NCBI GenBank assembly: GCA_001648575.1
Contig: LQXN01000051.1
Span: 17,898-81,897, forward strand
DNA from: Sutcliffiella horikoshii DSM 8719
Lineage (GTDB): Bacteria > Bacillota > Bacilli > Bacillales > Bacillaceae_I
Direction of reading: 5' to 3'
Length of the DNA stretch: 64,000 nt
The stretch's first letter is position 1. Every line of letters starts with the position of its first letter. Below, piece by piece: positions 49,073 through 64,000 of this stretch. Made by a program: the position numbers and the translations under genes. Below the pieces are notes generated by a model. That model had not been told where the DNA came from. It saw only the letters and a list, made by a program, of their open reading frames with translations, and ran no database searches.

Positions 49073-50017
49073 CTAGTCATCTTTACGCAGGCCAAGACCA
49101 AGCTCTTCTAATTTGTGCTTGACTTCTTCTAAAGACTTACGGCCTAAGTTGCGAACTTTCATCATATCTTCTTCTGTTTTATTTGCAAGTTCTTGAACAG
49201 TGTTGATGCCAGCACGCTTCAAGCAGTTGTAAGAACGAACAGATAAATCTAGTTCTTCGATAGTCATCTCAAGAACTTTCTCTTTCTGATCCTCTTCTTT
49301 TTCAACCATGATTTCCGCGTTTTGCGCTTCATCTGTCAAACCTACAAATATATTTAAATGCTCAGTTAAAATCTTTGCCCCAAGTGCTACTGCTTCTTGT
49401 GGACCGTTACTACCATCTGTCCATACATCTAATGTAAGCTTGTCATAGTTAGAGACTTGGCCTACACGTGTATTTTCAACATAATAAGAAACGCGGGAAA
49501 CTGGAGTAAAGATGGAGTCAATCGGAATAACACCGATCGGTTGATCTTCACGTTTGTTTCCGTCCGCTGTTACATATCCACGACCGCGCTTTGCGGTGAA
49601 ACGGATACGCAGGTGAGCGTCCTTCGCCAACGTAGCGATATGAAGGTCAGGATTAAGGATCTCAACATCGCTGTCATGAGTAATGTCAGCAGCCGTTACA
49701 GCACCTTCACCTTGTACATCAATCTCTAACGTCTTCTCATCATCTGAATAGATTTTTAATGCTAGCTTCTTAACGTTCAAAATAACTGTTGTAACATCTT
49801 CAACGACGCCTTCAATTGTTGAGAACTCATGCAGTACACCATCTATTTGGATAGATGTTACAGCGGCACCAGGAAGTGAGGATAAAAGAATACGACGTAA
49901 GGAGTTACCCAAAGTTGTTCCATATCCACGCTCAAGTGGCTCGACGACGAATTTACCATAGTTGGCGTCATCGCTGATTTCAACCGTTTCGATTTTTGGT
50001 TTTTCAATTTCTAACAT
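49073..50017 (-). CDS. rpoA: RNA polymerase alpha subunit
   Basis: 314 residues. N-terminal dimer domain with [20 protein letters not shown], flexible Glu-rich linker near 230-240, and C-terminal domain ([40 protein letters not shown]) with two helix-hairpin-helix elements for UP-element and activator contact. Between rpsK and rplQ as in bacilli. Confidence 0.98.
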   Translation of the reverse strand: MLEIEKPKIETVEISDDANYGKFVVEPLERGYGTTLGNSLRRILLSSLPGAAVTSIQIDGVLHEFSTIEGVVEDVTTVILNVKKLALKIYSDDEKTLEIDVQGEGAVTAADITHDSDVEILNPDLHIATLAKDAHLRIRFTAKRGRGYVTADGNKREDQPIGVIPIDSIFTPVSRVSYYVENTRVGQVSNYDKLTLDVWTDGSNGPQEAVALGAKILTEHLNIFVGLTDEAQNAEIMVEKEEDQKEKVLEMTIEELDLSVRSYNCLKRAGINTVQELANKTEEDMMKVRNLGRKSLEEVKHKLEELGLGLRKDD

Positions 50018-50188
50018 TCATAACCCTCCTTCAAAACGTCGAAACCCCGGAAAGACATAAGATGTCTAACCGAAATTCCCCATAGGTATGTCCCGATTGT
50101 GCACAACAACAACATTTAATTTATCTCTGTATAATTAAACTGTATCATCAGCCATTATTGACATGTATACAAAATCTATACAGACAAA
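50018..50188 (-). other. rpsK-rpoA gap with hairpin
   Basis: 170 bp without a gene. It holds AGACAT/ATGTCT around AAG (50053-50067), nested in a weaker CCGG/CCGA... pairing, upstream of the rpoA ribosome binding site GAAGGAGGGT. An internal promoter for rpoA-rplQ is possible but I see no clear boxes. Confidence 0.4.
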
Positions 50189-50584
<396 letters not shown>

Positions 50585-50605
50585 TTACCTCCTTACTTAC
50601 TTAAA

Positions 50606-50971
50606 TTATTTCTTTTTGTTCGCTACAGTACGACGAGGTCCTTTACGTGTACGAGCGTTGTTTTTAGTGTTTTGACCGCGAACCGGTAAACCACGACGGT
50701 GACGAAGACCACGGTAGCAACCGATCTCGATTAGACGTTTAATGTTAAGAGATACTTCACGACGAAGGTCACCCTCAACTTTAATTTTATCTACAACATC
50801 ACGAATTTTCCCTAATTCTTCTTCCGTTAAGTCGCGAACGCGAGTGTCTTCAGAAACACCTGCTTCAGCTAAAACTTTCTCAGCTGTGGAACGACCGATA
50901 CCGAAAACGTATGTTAATGAAATTACAACGCGCTTGTCGCGAGGAACATCAACACCAGCAATACGTGCCAT
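50606..50971 (-). CDS. rpsM: 30S ribosomal protein S13
   Basis: 121 residues; [40 protein letters not shown] at the basic C-terminus that contacts P-site tRNA. Follows rpmJ by 20 bp. Confidence 0.98.
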   Translation of the reverse strand: MARIAGVDVPRDKRVVISLTYVFGIGRSTAEKVLAEAGVSEDTRVRDLTEEELGKIRDVVDKIKVEGDLRREVSLNIKRLIEIGCYRGLRHRRGLPVRGQNTKNNARTRKGPRRTVANKKK

Positions 50972-50991
50972 ATATGCGCACCTCCCTCAAG

Positions 50992-51111
<120 letters not shown>

Positions 51112-51146
51112 TTACCTCCCTGATAGTACGGAGTGCTAAAATAGGT

Positions 51147-51365
51147 TTATTTAAAACGATACGTAATTCTACCGCGTGTTAAATCGTATGGAGAAAGCTC
51201 CACCGTTACTTTATCTCCTGGTAGGATCCGAATAAAGTGCATACGTATTTTCCCAGATACATGGGCCAACACAGTATGACCATTTTCCAATTCTACTTTA
51301 AACATAGCATTTGGTAAAGTCTCAGTGACCGTACCTTCTACTTCAATTACATCGTCTTTCGCCAT
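51147..51365 (-). CDS. infA: translation initiation factor IF-1
   Basis: 72 residues; [20 protein letters not shown] and the OB-fold end [14 protein letters not shown] are diagnostic. Binds the A site during initiation. ATG overlaps the stop of the KOW gene (TAATG). Confidence 0.98.
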   Translation of the reverse strand: MAKDDVIEVEGTVTETLPNAMFKVELENGHTVLAHVSGKIRMHFIRILPGDKVTVELSPYDLTRGRITYRFK

Positions 51366-51679
51366 TAATTAAGTTCTCCCTTCTTCAAATCAGTAACAAG
51401 CTCATTAACAAATTTGGTCAGTGCAAAACGCAGCTTTCCATTTGTCACACGGCCTGTTTCCTTCATACTGTTCTGAACTTCTGGAGACACGTAATCAAAA
51501 AATTCAAGATGATGAATGTTCTTTTTCTTTGGGCGGTCAAACTTCCGCTTGTCTCCATCCGCTAGGACGACAAAACGCTCATCAAGAATTTTAATAATTA
51601 CGGCATACTGTCCGGCATCTCTGCCTTGAGTAATCGAAACAATTTGGCCTACTTGCAAAGTCGAATTGGATTCGATCAA
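51365..51679 (-). CDS. ybzG: KOW-domain RNA-binding protein (YbzG-like)
   Basis: 104 residues. N-terminal KOW-like strand set ([20 protein letters not shown]), then [20 protein letters not shown]. Position between map and infA matches ybzG of Bacillus subtilis. Resembles the N-terminal part of L14e/RplX-type KOW proteins. Likely ribosome associated; exact role not known to me. Confidence 0.85.
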   Translation of the reverse strand: MIESNSTLQVGQIVSITQGRDAGQYAVIIKILDERFVVLADGDKRKFDRPKKKNIHHLEFFDYVSPEVQNSMKETGRVTNGKLRFALTKFVNELVTDLKKGELN

Positions 51680-51692
51680 GCAATATCACCTC

Positions 51693-52438
51693 TTAGGCTT
51701 TTGTTAAGATCTCGTAGCCTGTTTCTGTAATAGCGACCGTATGTTCAAAATGAGCACACATTTTACCGTCAACAGTAACAACAGTCCAGTCATCTGCTAG
51801 CGTTTTTACGTAGCGGGTGCCTGCATTGACCATTGGTTCAATTGCAAGAACCATACCAGGTTTTAACCGTGGACCTTTGTTAGGAGGTCCATAATGAGGA
51901 ATTTGTGGGTCTTCATGTAAGTCTTGACCAATTCCATGCCCTACATACTCTCTTACGATTGAAAAATCGTGACCTTCCGCATACGTTTGAATCGCATGGG
52001 AAACATCAGAGAGACGAGCGCCCGGCTTTACTTCCTTGATGCCTTCATACAATGATTGTTCCGTGACTTCAAGTAATCGCTTTGTTTCATCGGATATGTT
52101 ACCTACAGCATACGTCCAAGCGGAGTCTCCGTGGTAACCATTATACTTAGCACCAATATCTATGCTAATGATATCTCCGTCTTTCAATACACGATCGCCC
52201 GGAATACCATGAACAAGTTCTTCATTGACAGAAGCGCAGATGCTTCCGCGAAAACCATTATACCCCTTAAACGAAGGAATTGCATCATGTTTGCGTATGA
52301 ATTTCTCAGCAATATCATCCAATTGCTTCGTTGTTACACCAGGTACAATATGTTTTTTCAATTCTTGATGTGTCAGTGCAACGATTTTACCTGCTTCTCT
52401 CATGATTTCAAGTTCACGAGGGGTTTTACAGATGATCA

Positions 52439-52439
<1 letters not shown>
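51693..52439 (-). CDS. map: methionine aminopeptidase type I
   Basis: 248 residues. Metal ligands in [40 protein letters not shown] and the final FEHTVAIT. Removes N-terminal Met from nascent proteins. Starts at the adk stop (TAATG). Confidence 0.98.
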
Positions 52440-53101
<662 letters not shown>

Positions 53102-53149
53102 TCAGTATCTTGTGAAGTATATTGGGATAATGTTATCCCAATTACTTCA

Positions 53150-54445
53150 TTACTTGATAAACCCTTTATAATGACGCTTCACTAACTGGCTTTCTAGCTG
53201 CTTCATCGTCTCAAGTGCAACACCCACGACGATCAATAGACTAGTTCCACCAATCTGCACTGCTGCAGGAAGGCCGGCAAAGCTCATAAAGAGGATAGGT
53301 AGGATAGAAATAGCTGCCAAGAACAGTGCGCCGACAAAAGTCAGACGATAGATGATCTTTGTCAGATATTCCTGTGTATTTACACCAGGACGAATTCCTG
53401 GGATATATCCGCCTTGTTTCTTTAGGTTTTCTGCCATCTGCTCAGGATTGGACTGAACAAATGTGTAGAAGTAAGTGAAGGCAATGATAAGTCCTACATA
53501 TACAACCATACCGATCGGATTCGTATAGTCAAAAGAACTAATGATCCATCTTGTCACGGCATTCTCGTTAAAGAATGAAGCGATAGTCGGTGGTGTAATG
53601 ATAAAGGAAACAGCAAAGATAACAGGTATTACCCCTGCAGCATTAACCTTCAATGGTAAGTGTGTAGTGTGTCCCCCACCAGTAGGAGCGCGACCCGCCA
53701 TCTTCTTCGCATACTGAATCGGAATCTTACGTAACGCTTGCTGGATGAAGATGACACCTACGATAACCGCTAAGATAGCAAGTACGATCAGAGCGACAAT
53801 CACAAGATTTAAGAACAACTGATCACCAGCATCCTGGATCAAAGAAGCGTAAATCTGGTTTGCGCCTGTCGGGATTGCAGATACGATACCAGCGAAGATC
53901 AGAATGGAGATTCCGTTACCTACGCCGTGTGCCGTGATTTGCTCACCAAGCCACATTAAGAATGCAGTTCCTGCTGTTAACACTACCGCTATAAGCAGGT
54001 AAGTAGTGATAGTCGGATTTGAAATCAATTGACCATTGGCCATTGTGTTAAATCCGATTGACATACCGATTGCCTGGATGAAACCAAGTACAATGGTAAA
54101 ATACCTAGTGAATTGAGCTAATTTGCGACGTCCAGCTTCTCCTTGTTTTGACCACTCCGTAAACTTCGGAACAACATCCATTTGTAAAAGTTGTACAATG
54201 ATGGATGCTGTGATGTATGGCATTACACCCATGGCAAGAATAGAGAAGTTCTGAAGAGCTCCACCACCAAAAGTATTCAGGATACCAAATACACTAAGTT
54301 CATCTTGGAATTTCAAAATGTCAGCGTTCACCCCTGGTACTGGGATAAACGTACCGATACGGAAAATTACTAACATTAGTAGGGTGAAGACAATTTTCTT
54401 TCTTATATCACCCACGCGCATAAAATTGGAGAATGTCTGGAACAT
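53150..54445 (-). CDS. secY: preprotein translocase subunit SecY
   Basis: 431 residues with ten hydrophobic segments; start FQTFSNFMRVGDIRKKIVFT, MGVMPYITASIIVQLLQMDV, and cytosolic loop with GRAPTGGGHTTHLPLKVNAA. Main channel of the Sec translocon. Its ATG overlaps the rplO stop (TAATG). Confidence 0.98.
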   Translation of the reverse strand: MFQTFSNFMRVGDIRKKIVFTLLMLVIFRIGTFIPVPGVNADILKFQDELSVFGILNTFGGGALQNFSILAMGVMPYITASIIVQLLQMDVVPKFTEWSKQGEAGRRKLAQFTRYFTIVLGFIQAIGMSIGFNTMANGQLISNPTITTYLLIAVVLTAGTAFLMWLGEQITAHGVGNGISILIFAGIVSAIPTGANQIYASLIQDAGDQLFLNLVIVALIVLAILAVIVGVIFIQQALRKIPIQYAKKMAGRAPTGGGHTTHLPLKVNAAGVIPVIFAVSFIITPPTIASFFNENAVTRWIISSFDYTNPIGMVVYVGLIIAFTYFYTFVQSNPEQMAENLKKQGGYIPGIRPGVNTQEYLTKIIYRLTFVGALFLAAISILPILFMSFAGLPAAVQIGGTSLLIVVGVALETMKQLESQLVKRHYKGFIK

Positions 54446-54885
54446 TAAATCACCTCAACTGAACCGCCAGCTGCTTCGATCGCTTCCTTAGCTGCTGAGG
54501 AGAATTTATGAGCACGAACTGTAAGCTTTTTCTCGATAGAACCGTTACCCAATACTTTAAGACCAGCGTTTAATTTGCTAACTAAACCTGTTTCAAGAAG
54601 TAATTCAGGAGTAACTTCAGTTCCTTCGTCAAAGCGGTTTAAAGTGTCAAGGTTGATGATTGCATACTCTTTACGATTGATGTTCGTGAATCCGCGCTTA
54701 GGTAAGCGTTGGAATAGAGGTGTTTGACCACCTTCGAATCCAGGACGAACGCCACCGCCTGAGCGTGCATTTTGACCTTTATGACCTTTACCAGAAGTTT
54801 TTCCGTTACCAGAACCAGTTCCGCGACCTACACGGTTGCGTTCTTTACGAGAACCTTCGTTAGGTTTTAACTCATGAAGTTTCAT
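54445..54885 (-). CDS. rplO: 50S ribosomal protein L15
   Basis: 146 residues; [20 protein letters not shown], the Gly/Lys-rich stretch, [20 protein letters not shown] are diagnostic. Followed by secY with one-base overlap. Confidence 0.98.
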   Translation of the reverse strand: MKLHELKPNEGSRKERNRVGRGTGSGNGKTSGKGHKGQNARSGGGVRPGFEGGQTPLFQRLPKRGFTNINRKEYAIINLDTLNRFDEGTEVTPELLLETGLVSKLNAGLKVLGNGSIEKKLTVRAHKFSSAAKEAIEAAGGSVEVI

Positions 54886-54920
54886 TGTGGCACCTCCTTA
54901 TTTAAAAAAACCATTTATAT

Positions 54921-55103
54921 TTATTGCTCTTTCACAGTAACAAGGTGAGATACCTTGTTAATCATTCCACGGATAGCTGTGTTATCCTCATGGACAACTG
55001 TTTGGTGCATCTTTTTCAAACCTAGAGTTTGAACAGTCACACGTTGATCTTGTGGACGACCGATTACACTGCGAGTGAGGGTGATTGCCAATTTGTTCGC
55101 CAT
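54921..55103 (-). CDS. rpmD: 50S ribosomal protein L30
   Basis: 60 residues; [20 protein letters not shown] and [20 protein letters not shown] are diagnostic for L30. Between rpsE and rplO. Confidence 0.98.
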   Translation of the reverse strand: MANKLAITLTRSVIGRPQDQRVTVQTLGLKKMHQTVVHEDNTAIRGMINKVSHLVTVKEQ

Positions 55104-55116
55104 TTTGTTTCCCTCC

Positions 55117-55617
55117 TTATCCTAACAGTTCTTCTACCGTTTTACCACGCAATTTAGCAACGTCCTCTGCACGTTTCAATTGCTTTAATCCGTTAAGTGT
55201 TGCACGGATCATGTTGATTGGTGTGTTAGATCCTAAAGATTTAGAAAGGATGTCTTGAACACCCGCTAACTCAAGTACCGCACGAACTGGTCCTCCAGCG
55301 ATAACCCCTGTACCTTCAGAAGCAGGCTTCAATAGGATTTCACCAGAACCGAACTCGCCAAGTACTTGATGAGGAATTGTTGTACCAACGATAGGCACAG
55401 CAACCAAGTTCTTTTTCGCATCTTCAATTGCTTTACGGATTGCTTCAGGTACTTCTTGAGCTTTACCAGTACCAAAACCAACATTACCGTTTTTATCTCC
55501 TACTACTACAAGAGCAGCAAAGCGGAAACGACGTCCACCTTTTACTACTTTAGCAACGCGATTAACCGTAACTACGCGTTCTTCAAGTTCTAATTTGTTT
55601 GGATCAATACGACGCAT
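55117..55617 (-). CDS. rpsE: 30S ribosomal protein S5
   Basis: 166 residues; [40 protein letters not shown], and [20 protein letters not shown]. Involved in mRNA entry and decoding fidelity. Confidence 0.98.
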   Translation of the reverse strand: MRRIDPNKLELEERVVTVNRVAKVVKGGRRFRFAALVVVGDKNGNVGFGTGKAQEVPEAIRKAIEDAKKNLVAVPIVGTTIPHQVLGEFGSGEILLKPASEGTGVIAGGPVRAVLELAGVQDILSKSLGSNTPINMIRATLNGLKQLKRAEDVAKLRGKTVEELLG

Positions 55618-55637
55618 TAGTGTCCCTCCTTTGTCGA

Positions 55638-55997
55638 TTAAAATTCTAGACCAGCCTCACGTGCAGCATCTGCTAATGCTTTTACACGGCCGTGATATAA
55701 GTATCCACCGCGGTCGAATACTACTGATTTGATGCCTTTTTCCATTGCGCGCTTTGCAACTAATTCTCCAACTGCTTTCGCGGACTCAACGTTGCTACCG
55801 TTAGCTGTTACATCTTTGTCAAGTGTAGAAGCACTTGCGATTGTTACAGCATTTGTATCGTCGATCACTTGAGCGTAAATGTGTTGGTTGGAACGGAACA
55901 CATTCAAACGTGGACGAGTTGCAGTTCCTGATAACTTAGCACGAACACGAGTGTGTCTTTTCTTACGAGTAGAATTCTTATCAGGTTTTGTAATCAT
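55638..55997 (-). CDS. rplR: 50S ribosomal protein L18
   Basis: 119 residues; [20 protein letters not shown] and [20 protein letters not shown] are diagnostic. Binds 5S rRNA with L5. Confidence 0.98.
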   Translation of the reverse strand: MITKPDKNSTRKKRHTRVRAKLSGTATRPRLNVFRSNQHIYAQVIDDTNAVTIASASTLDKDVTANGSNVESAKAVGELVAKRAMEKGIKSVVFDRGGYLYHGRVKALADAAREAGLEF

Positions 55998-56032
55998 CGT
56001 ACAGTCACTCCTTTCTATCTGCTTATGCCGTA

Positions 56033-56569
56033 TTACTTAGCAGTTTTACCTTCTTTACGACGTACATGTTCACCTTCATAACGAATACCTTTACCTTTGT
56101 AAGGCTCTGGTGGGCGAACGTCACGAATGTTAGCTGCTAAAGCACCTACGCGCTCTTTATCAATACCTTTAATAACGATCTTCGTGTTTGCCGGTACTTC
56201 CACTTCAATCCCTTGTTCAGGAGTGATTTCAACTGGATGAGAGTAACCAACGTTAAGAACTAGTTTGTTGCCTTGCTTAGAAGCACGGTAACCAACCCCG
56301 ATAAGTTCCAATCCTCTTTCGAAACCGTTTGTTACACCTTGAACCATGTTGTTTAAAAGTGCACGAGTTGTTCCGTGGATTGTACGGTGTTCTTTGCTAT
56401 CAGAAGGACGTACTACTGTTAATACGTTCTCTTCCACTGTAATAGCCAATTCTTGGCTGAATGTACGAGTTAATTCACCTTTAGGACCTTTTACGGTAAC
56501 TGTGTTGTTGTCGTTTGTAATTGTAACCCCAGTTGGGATTTCAATAGGTTTTTTACCTACACGTGACAT
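56033..56569 (-). CDS. rplF: 50S ribosomal protein L6
   Basis: 178 residues from the ATG at 56569 (CGGAGGTGTAACT upstream): [20 protein letters not shown]. The C-terminal [20 protein letters not shown] is the usual signature. Near the factor-binding centre. Confidence 0.98.
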   Translation of the reverse strand: MSRVGKKPIEIPTGVTITNDNNTVTVKGPKGELTRTFSQELAITVEENVLTVVRPSDSKEHRTIHGTTRALLNNMVQGVTNGFERGLELIGVGYRASKQGNKLVLNVGYSHPVEITPEQGIEVEVPANTKIVIKGIDKERVGALAANIRDVRPPEPYKGKGIRYEGEHVRRKEGKTAK

Positions 56570-56600
56570 AGTTACACCTCCGTTCATTTAAAGAAATTTA

Positions 56601-56999
<399 letters not shown>

Positions 57000-57029
57000 T
57001 TAATTTACCTCCTTCCCAATTATCGGGTT

Positions 57030-57245
<216 letters not shown>

Positions 57246-57785
57246 TTATTTTTGGAATGGCATTCCGAATGATGTTAAAAGCTCACGAGCTTCTTCATCA
57301 GTGTTAGCAGTAGTAACGATAACGATATCCATACCACGAACCTTGCTAACTTTATCGTAATCAATTTCAGGGAAGATAAGCTGTTCTTTCACTCCAAGAG
57401 TGTAGTTTCCACGACCGTCGAAAGACTTCTTGGAGATTCCACGGAAGTCACGTACACGTGGTAGGGAAACAGATACTAACTTATCTAGGAATTGGTACAT
57501 ACGCTCACCGCGTAATGTAACTTTCGCTCCGATAGGCATTCCTTCACGAAGACGGAAACCAGCGATAGATTTTTTTGCTCTTGTAACAACAGGTTTTTGA
57601 CCAGTGATAGCAGTTAACTCTTCAACAGCTGCATCTAGAGCTTTGGAGTTTGCTACCGCATCACCAACACCCATGTTGATAACGATTTTCTCAAGCTTTG
57701 GAGCTTGCATCACGGATTTATAGTTAAACTTGCCCATTAGAGCAGGAATAATTTCGCTTTGATACTTTTCTTTTAGGCGGTTCAT
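57246..57785 (-). CDS. rplE: 50S ribosomal protein L5
   Basis: 179 residues, [40 protein letters not shown] and the end [10 protein letters not shown] are diagnostic. 5S rRNA-binding protein; the second of two adjacent ATGs has the better spacing. Confidence 0.97.
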   Translation of the reverse strand: MNRLKEKYQSEIIPALMGKFNYKSVMQAPKLEKIVINMGVGDAVANSKALDAAVEELTAITGQKPVVTRAKKSIAGFRLREGMPIGAKVTLRGERMYQFLDKLVSVSLPRVRDFRGISKKSFDGRGNYTLGVKEQLIFPEIDYDKVSKVRGMDIVIVTTANTDEEARELLTSFGMPFQK

Positions 57786-57811
57786 CAAAAGTACCTCCTT
57801 TCTTCAACGTT

Positions 57812-58123
57812 CTATTTATCTAATTGTTCACCTGATTTTGTTGCAACACGTACTTTTTTACCGTCTACTACCTTGTATCCTACACGAGTCGGTTCACCGG
57901 ACTTAGGATCTAAAGGCATAACGTTTGATACATGAATAGGTGCCTCACGGTTGATGATTCCACCTTGAGGGTTTTCTTGAGATGGTTTAGCGTGCTTTTT
58001 GATCACGTTGATTCCTTCTACAAGAACACGGTCTTTCTTAGGATAAGATTCAAGAATCACTCCTTGCTTACCTTTATCCTTACCAGAGATAACTACAACT
58101 TTATCACCTTTTTTGACATGCAT
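57812..58123 (-). CDS. rplX: 50S ribosomal protein L24
   Basis: 103 residues from the ATG at 58123 (AAGGAGGTGCGAAAGG upstream): [20 protein letters not shown], a KOW motif. Assembly initiator protein of the large subunit. Confidence 0.97.
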   Translation of the reverse strand: MHVKKGDKVVVISGKDKGKQGVILESYPKKDRVLVEGINVIKKHAKPSQENPQGGIINREAPIHVSNVMPLDPKSGEPTRVGYKVVDGKKVRVATKSGEQLDK

Positions 58124-58160
58124 CCTTTCGCACCTCCTTGACAAACATCTTTTCTATTTA

Positions 58161-58529
58161 TTACAGAACTTCTGGAGCTAAAGATACAATCTTCATGTAG
58201 TTGTTGTCACGTAGTTCACGTGCAACAGGGCCGAAGATACGAGTTCCACGAGGGCTCTTATCATCTTTGATGATTACGCATGCGTTCTCATCGAAACGGA
58301 TGTATGAACCGTCATTACGGCGAACTCCACGCTTTGTACGTACTACTACAGCTTTCACTACGTCACCTTTTTTAACAACGCCTCCTGGTGTTGCTTGTTT
58401 CACTGTACAAACGATTACATCACCAATGTTAGCGTAGCGACGACCAGATCCACCTAGTACTTTAATAGCAAGCACTTCGCGAGCACCTGAGTTATCAGCA
58501 ACTTTCAAACGAGATTCTTGTTGAATCAT
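58161..58529 (-). CDS. rplN: 50S ribosomal protein L14
   Basis: 122 residues; [20 protein letters not shown] and [20 protein letters not shown] are diagnostic. Contacts 16S rRNA across the subunit interface. Confidence 0.98.
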   Translation of the reverse strand: MIQQESRLKVADNSGAREVLAIKVLGGSGRRYANIGDVIVCTVKQATPGGVVKKGDVVKAVVVRTKRGVRRNDGSYIRFDENACVIIKDDKSPRGTRIFGPVARELRDNNYMKIVSLAPEVL

Positions 58530-58571
58530 GCATGGTACCTCCCTTCGGAATTAGATATCCGAACTTATATA

Positions 58572-58835
58572 TTAGATAATTACAGCTTTCTCTACAACCT
58601 CTAGCAAACGGAAACGCTTCGTAGAAGATAATGGACGAGTCTCCATGATTTTTACGATGTCGCCAGTTTTAGCCATGCTATTCTCATCATGCGCTTTGTA
58701 CTTTTTAGAGTACTTAACACGTTTGCCGTAGAGTGCGTGAGTTTTATAAGTTTCTACAAGGACCGTAATTGTTTTGTCCATTTTGTCAGACACAACACGC
58801 CCAGTGTAAACTTTACGTTGGTTACGTTCACTCAT
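58572..58835 (-). CDS. rpsQ: 30S ribosomal protein S17
   Basis: 87 residues; [20 protein letters not shown] and [20 protein letters not shown] are diagnostic. Primary 16S rRNA-binding protein. Confidence 0.98.
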   Translation of the reverse strand: MSERNQRKVYTGRVVSDKMDKTITVLVETYKTHALYGKRVKYSKKYKAHDENSMAKTGDIVKIMETRPLSSTKRFRLLEVVEKAVII

Positions 58836-58855
58836 TTTCGCGAACCTCCTCTTGA

Positions 58856-60139
<1,284 letters not shown>

Positions 60140-60142
60140 TGG

Positions 60143-60484
60143 TTATCCCTCCTTCTTTTCTGATACCACGATTGTAATGTGGCTAGTACGTTTGTTAATT
60201 TGACTCGCACGACCCATAGCACGAGGGCGGAAACGTTTCAAGGTTGGACCTTCGTTAACGTATGCCTCAGTTACAACTAGTGAGTTTGCGTCCATTTCAA
60301 AGTTGTGCTCTGCATTTGCAATAGCAGACTTAAGAACTTTTTCGATTACTGGTGAAGCAGCTTTTGGAGTTAACTTCAAAATAGCTACTGCTTCGCCTAC
60401 TTGCTTGCCTCGAATTAAATCCATAACTAGACGAGCTTTACGAGGAGCAATACGAACTGTGTTTGCAACAGCTTTAGCTTGCAT
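60143..60484 (-). CDS. rplV: 50S ribosomal protein L22
   Basis: 113 residues; [20 protein letters not shown] and the exit-tunnel hairpin region [20 protein letters not shown] are diagnostic. Confidence 0.98.
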   Translation of the reverse strand: MQAKAVANTVRIAPRKARLVMDLIRGKQVGEAVAILKLTPKAASPVIEKVLKSAIANAEHNFEMDANSLVVTEAYVNEGPTLKRFRPRAMGRASQINKRTSHITIVVSEKKEG

Positions 60485-60503
60485 GTAAAAGCCTCCTCTC
60501 TAT

Positions 60504-60782
60504 TTAGCGTTTTGTTTTCTTATCATCATTTCCGTGACCTTTGTAAGCACGAGATGGAGCAAATTCTCCAAGCTTGTGGCCTACCATGTCTTCTGTCACG
60601 TATACTGGTACGTGTTTACGGCCATCATATACAGCGATTGTATGTCCGATAAATTGTGGGAATATAGTAGAACGACGAGACCAAGTTTTAACAACCTGTT
60701 TGCCCTCAGTTTCATTTAACTTTTCAATCTTAGCAATTAAATGATCATCTACAAAAGGCCCTTTTTTCAAGCTGCGACCCAT
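60504..60782 (-). CDS. rpsS: 30S ribosomal protein S19
   Basis: 92 residues; [20 protein letters not shown] and [20 protein letters not shown] are diagnostic. Head protein, partner of S13. Confidence 0.98.
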   Translation of the reverse strand: MGRSLKKGPFVDDHLIAKIEKLNETEGKQVVKTWSRRSTIFPQFIGHTIAVYDGRKHVPVYVTEDMVGHKLGEFAPSRAYKGHGNDDKKTKR

Positions 60783-60839
60783 GTGGAAACCTCCCTTCGT
60801 GATTGCTCTACGGCTCCTGTGAACCGTAGTACAACCCCG

Positions 60840-61697
<858 letters not shown>

Positions 61698-61708
61698 TTA
61701 TTTTTGTA

Positions 61709-61996
61709 TTAAACCTCGAAGAATTCGATTTCTTTGCTATCAGCTTTTAACGTTACGATAGCTTTTCTACGACGGTTAGTTAATCCGCTATGACGACCTA
61801 CACGACGGAATTTACCTTTGTAGTTCATGATGTTTACTTTATCAACGTCTACGCCAAAGATTGCTTCAACAGCATCTTTAACTTCAGTTTTATTAGCTCT
61901 AACATCTACTTCAAAAGTGTATTTCTTTTCAGTCATTAAATCTGTAGAACGCTCAGTAATCACGGGGCGCTTAAGAACATCACGATGATCTCTCAT
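61709..61996 (-). CDS. rplW: 50S ribosomal protein L23
   Basis: 95 residues; [20 protein letters not shown] and [20 protein letters not shown]. Docking site of trigger factor and SRP. Overlaps rplD by one base (TAATG). Confidence 0.98.
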   Translation of the reverse strand: MRDHRDVLKRPVITERSTDLMTEKKYTFEVDVRANKTEVKDAVEAIFGVDVDKVNIMNYKGKFRRVGRHSGLTNRRRKAIVTLKADSKEIEFFEV

Positions 61997-62619
61997 TATG
62001 CAAGCACCTCCTCTAATTTTTGAACAGCGTCTTTCGTAAAGATTACTTTATCATGGTTTACAACGTCTAATACGTTCACACCAGTTACTGTAACAACTGT
62101 TACTCCAGGAATGTTACGAGCAGATAAAGCAACGTTTTCGTCAGCGTCTGCTGTTACGATCAACGCTTTACGATTGATTTCCAAACCTTTTAATACAGAA
62201 GTCATTTCTCTTGTTTTTGGTGCATCAAAAGCTAATCCTTCTAATACTAATAGTTCGTTTTCTAATACCTTGGATGATAATGCAGATTTGATAGCTAAGC
62301 GACGAACCTTCTTAGGAAGTTTGTAGCTGTAGCTTCTTGGTGTAGGACCGAATACGATACCACCACCACGCCATTGTGGAGAGCGGATAGACCCTTGACG
62401 AGCACGACCAGTACCTTTTTGACGCCATGGTTTGCGTCCACCACCTGCTACTTCAGAACGTCCTTTAACTTTTGCATTACCTTGACGTTGAGATGCTCTT
62501 TGCATAACAATCGCATCGAACAATACGCTGTTATTTGGCACAATACCGAATACAGCATCTGCTAATTCAACTTCACCAACGTTAGCGCCAGCTTGGTTGT
62601 ATAATGCTACTTTAGGCAT
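61996..62619 (-). CDS. rplD: 50S ribosomal protein L4
   Basis: 207 residues; [40 protein letters not shown] in the exit-tunnel loop. In enterics L4 controls the S10 operon; in bacilli this is less clear. Confidence 0.98.
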   Translation of the reverse strand: MPKVALYNQAGANVGEVELADAVFGIVPNNSVLFDAIVMQRASQRQGNAKVKGRSEVAGGGRKPWRQKGTGRARQGSIRSPQWRGGGIVFGPTPRSYSYKLPKKVRRLAIKSALSSKVLENELLVLEGLAFDAPKTREMTSVLKGLEINRKALIVTADADENVALSARNIPGVTVVTVTGVNVLDVVNHDKVIFTKDAVQKLEEVLA

Positions 62620-62644
62620 TTGTAGTTCCTCCTTTCCTAAACAA

Positions 62645-63265
62645 TTAGTTTGCTTTTATCGCACTCTTAATTGTGATTAAAGATTTTTTTGGACCAGGTA
62701 CGTTACCTTTAACTAGTAATAGGTTACGCTCTGTGTCTACTTTCACGATCTCAAGGTTCTGGATAGTGATGCGCTCTCCACCCATACGTCCAGGTAATAG
62801 TTTACCTTTGAATACACGGTTTGGAGCAACAGGTCCCATAGAACCAGGACGACGGTGATAACGGGAACCGTGAGTCATCGGGCCGCGAGATTGGTTGTGG
62901 CGCTTAATTGAGCCTTGGAAACCTTTACCCTTTGAAATTCCTGTTACATCTACTACATCGCCTTCTGCGAAAATATCAACTTTGACTTCTTGACCAACTT
63001 CTAAGTTAGCTCCACTGATTTCACGAATGAAGCGCTTAGGTGCTGTGTTCGCTTTAGCAACATGGCCTTTTAGTGGCTTGTTAGCTAGTTTATCGCGTTT
63101 GTCAGCAAAACCAATCTGAACCGCTTCGTATCCGTCTGTTTCAACAGTTTTAACTTGAAGTACAACGTTTGGTGTAGCTTCAATTACTGTTACAGGGATA
63201 AGATCGCCGTTTTCAGCAAAAACTTGAGTCATACCAACTTTTCTTCCTAAGATTCCTTTGGTCAT
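62645..63265 (-). CDS. rplC: 50S ribosomal protein L3
   Basis: 206 residues; [20 protein letters not shown] and [20 protein letters not shown] are diagnostic. Reaches the peptidyl transferase centre. Confidence 0.98.
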   Translation of the reverse strand: MTKGILGRKVGMTQVFAENGDLIPVTVIEATPNVVLQVKTVETDGYEAVQIGFADKRDKLANKPLKGHVAKANTAPKRFIREISGANLEVGQEVKVDIFAEGDVVDVTGISKGKGFQGSIKRHNQSRGPMTHGSRYHRRPGSMGPVAPNRVFKGKLLPGRMGGERITIQNLEIVKVDTERNLLLVKGNVPGPKKSLITIKSAIKAN

Positions 63266-63301
63266 CAGTCACACCTCCTAGATTTTTTAAGTATTTATTG
63301 A

Positions 63302-63741
<440 letters not shown>

Positions 63742-63747
63742 TTACCT

Positions 63748-63776
63748 ATTATACATGGACTCAATAGACAATGCAA
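63748..63776 (-). promoter_or_regulatory. proximal S10 promoter
   Basis: Minus strand TTGCAT (63771-63776), 17-bp spacer, TATAAT (63748-63753). About 138 bp before rpsJ. Confidence 0.85.
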
Positions 63777-63810
63777 CTATATTTCAAATAAATCTCTGAG
63801 CACTTTTCAT

Positions 63811-63839
63811 ATTATAACGAGAAGTGATATTTATTGCAA
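63811..63839 (-). promoter_or_regulatory. distal S10 promoter
   Basis: Minus strand TTGCAA (63834-63839), 17-bp spacer, TATAAT (63811-63816), 63 bp upstream of the proximal promoter. Its -35 touches the end of the open frame that runs off the window. Confidence 0.75.
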
Positions 63840-64000
63840 CCGGTGTGGCGAAGATTTATTCGTTTCAGTTTTTTCCAGTTGTGATTGGCGGTTATTTATA
63901 TAGAAGAAAGACGTTTTATGCTGATTTTTTTCAATGAAATTATAATGACCATCTGATGCAGCTTTCTCTATCGGAAGGGTCTTCATCCACCTTATGAAGA
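63831..64000 (-). CDS. possible C-terminal fragment of the gene upstream of rpsJ
   Basis: An open frame of 56 codons runs from the window edge to TAA at 63831. It does not code the end of EF-Tu, which might be expected here. In Bacillus subtilis ybaC lies between tufA and rpsJ, so this could be the end of such a gene (MKTLPIEKAASDGHYNFIEK). The part is too short to identify, and no terminator is seen behind it. Confidence 0.35.
   Translation of the reverse strand, partial: FIRWMKTLPIEKAASDGHYNFIEKNQHKTSFFYINNRQSQLEKTETNKSSPHRLQ

Overview
The window reads as a Bacillaceae (Firmicutes) chromosome. Its right third is the minus-strand S10-spc-alpha ribosomal protein cluster in the standard Bacillus order: rpsJ, rplC, rplD, rplW, rplB, rpsS, rplV, rpsC, rplP, rpmC, rpsQ, rplN, rplX, rplE, rpsN, rpsH, rplF, rplR, rpsE, rpmD, rplO, secY, adk, map, ybzG-like, infA, rpmJ, rpsM, rpsK, rpoA, rplQ. 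It is followed by ecfA1-ecfA2-ecfT-truA and by rplM-rpsI. Strong GGAGG-type ribosome binding sites, a zinc-ribbon S14, and promoters with TTGACA/TATAAT-like boxes fit this group.

The left two thirds (about 1-43,700) are one temperate siphovirus prophage, inserted just beyond the terminator of rpsI. Its left end (lysis genes and the other attachment site) lies outside the window. From right to left it holds: a tyrosine integrase with three lysogeny-side genes (ImmA-type peptidase, lipoprotein, CI-like repressor) on the plus strand; a divergent repressor/Cro-like switch with four 17-bp operators; an early region with an ORF6N/ORF6C antirepressor and small regulators; a recombination module (SbcC-like ATPase, RecT, MBL-fold exonuclease-like protein); a replication module (DnaD-like initiator containing iterons, DnaC-like loader); RusA and many small accessory genes; a broken cytosine methyltransferase; a cargo cassette at xtrA; a late regulator; a ParB-adenine methyltransferase fusion; then terminase, portal, minor capsid, scaffold, capsid, connector, tail tube, tape measure, Dit and Tal genes, as in A118-like phages.

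The most notable points are these. (1) A two-gene cargo (five-helix membrane protein plus a DUF5677-like protein) sits behind xtrA. The membrane protein gene seems to start at a CTG overlapping the xtrA stop. The second gene is preceded by a diverged remnant of the xtrA 3' end, so both cargo genes use the xtrA tail as ribosome binding site and coupling point, and the whole block is bracketed by two copies of the same terminator hairpin. (2) A divergent plus-strand promoter-hairpins-terminator unit upstream of the terminase genes looks like a ~100-nt noncoding RNA; two weaker units of this kind occur elsewhere. (3) A CCC-TAA +1 frameshift site with a downstream stem-loop ends the tail tube gene. 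(4) Four iterons spaced exactly 33 bp, plus one flanking copy, lie within the replication initiator gene. (5) In both promoters of the lysogeny switch an operator exactly fills the spacer. (6) Several small genes were found by reading the gaps, including 29-, 51-, 53-, 54-, 55- and 59-residue ones.

All family assignments are from recognition of sequence patterns without database searches.
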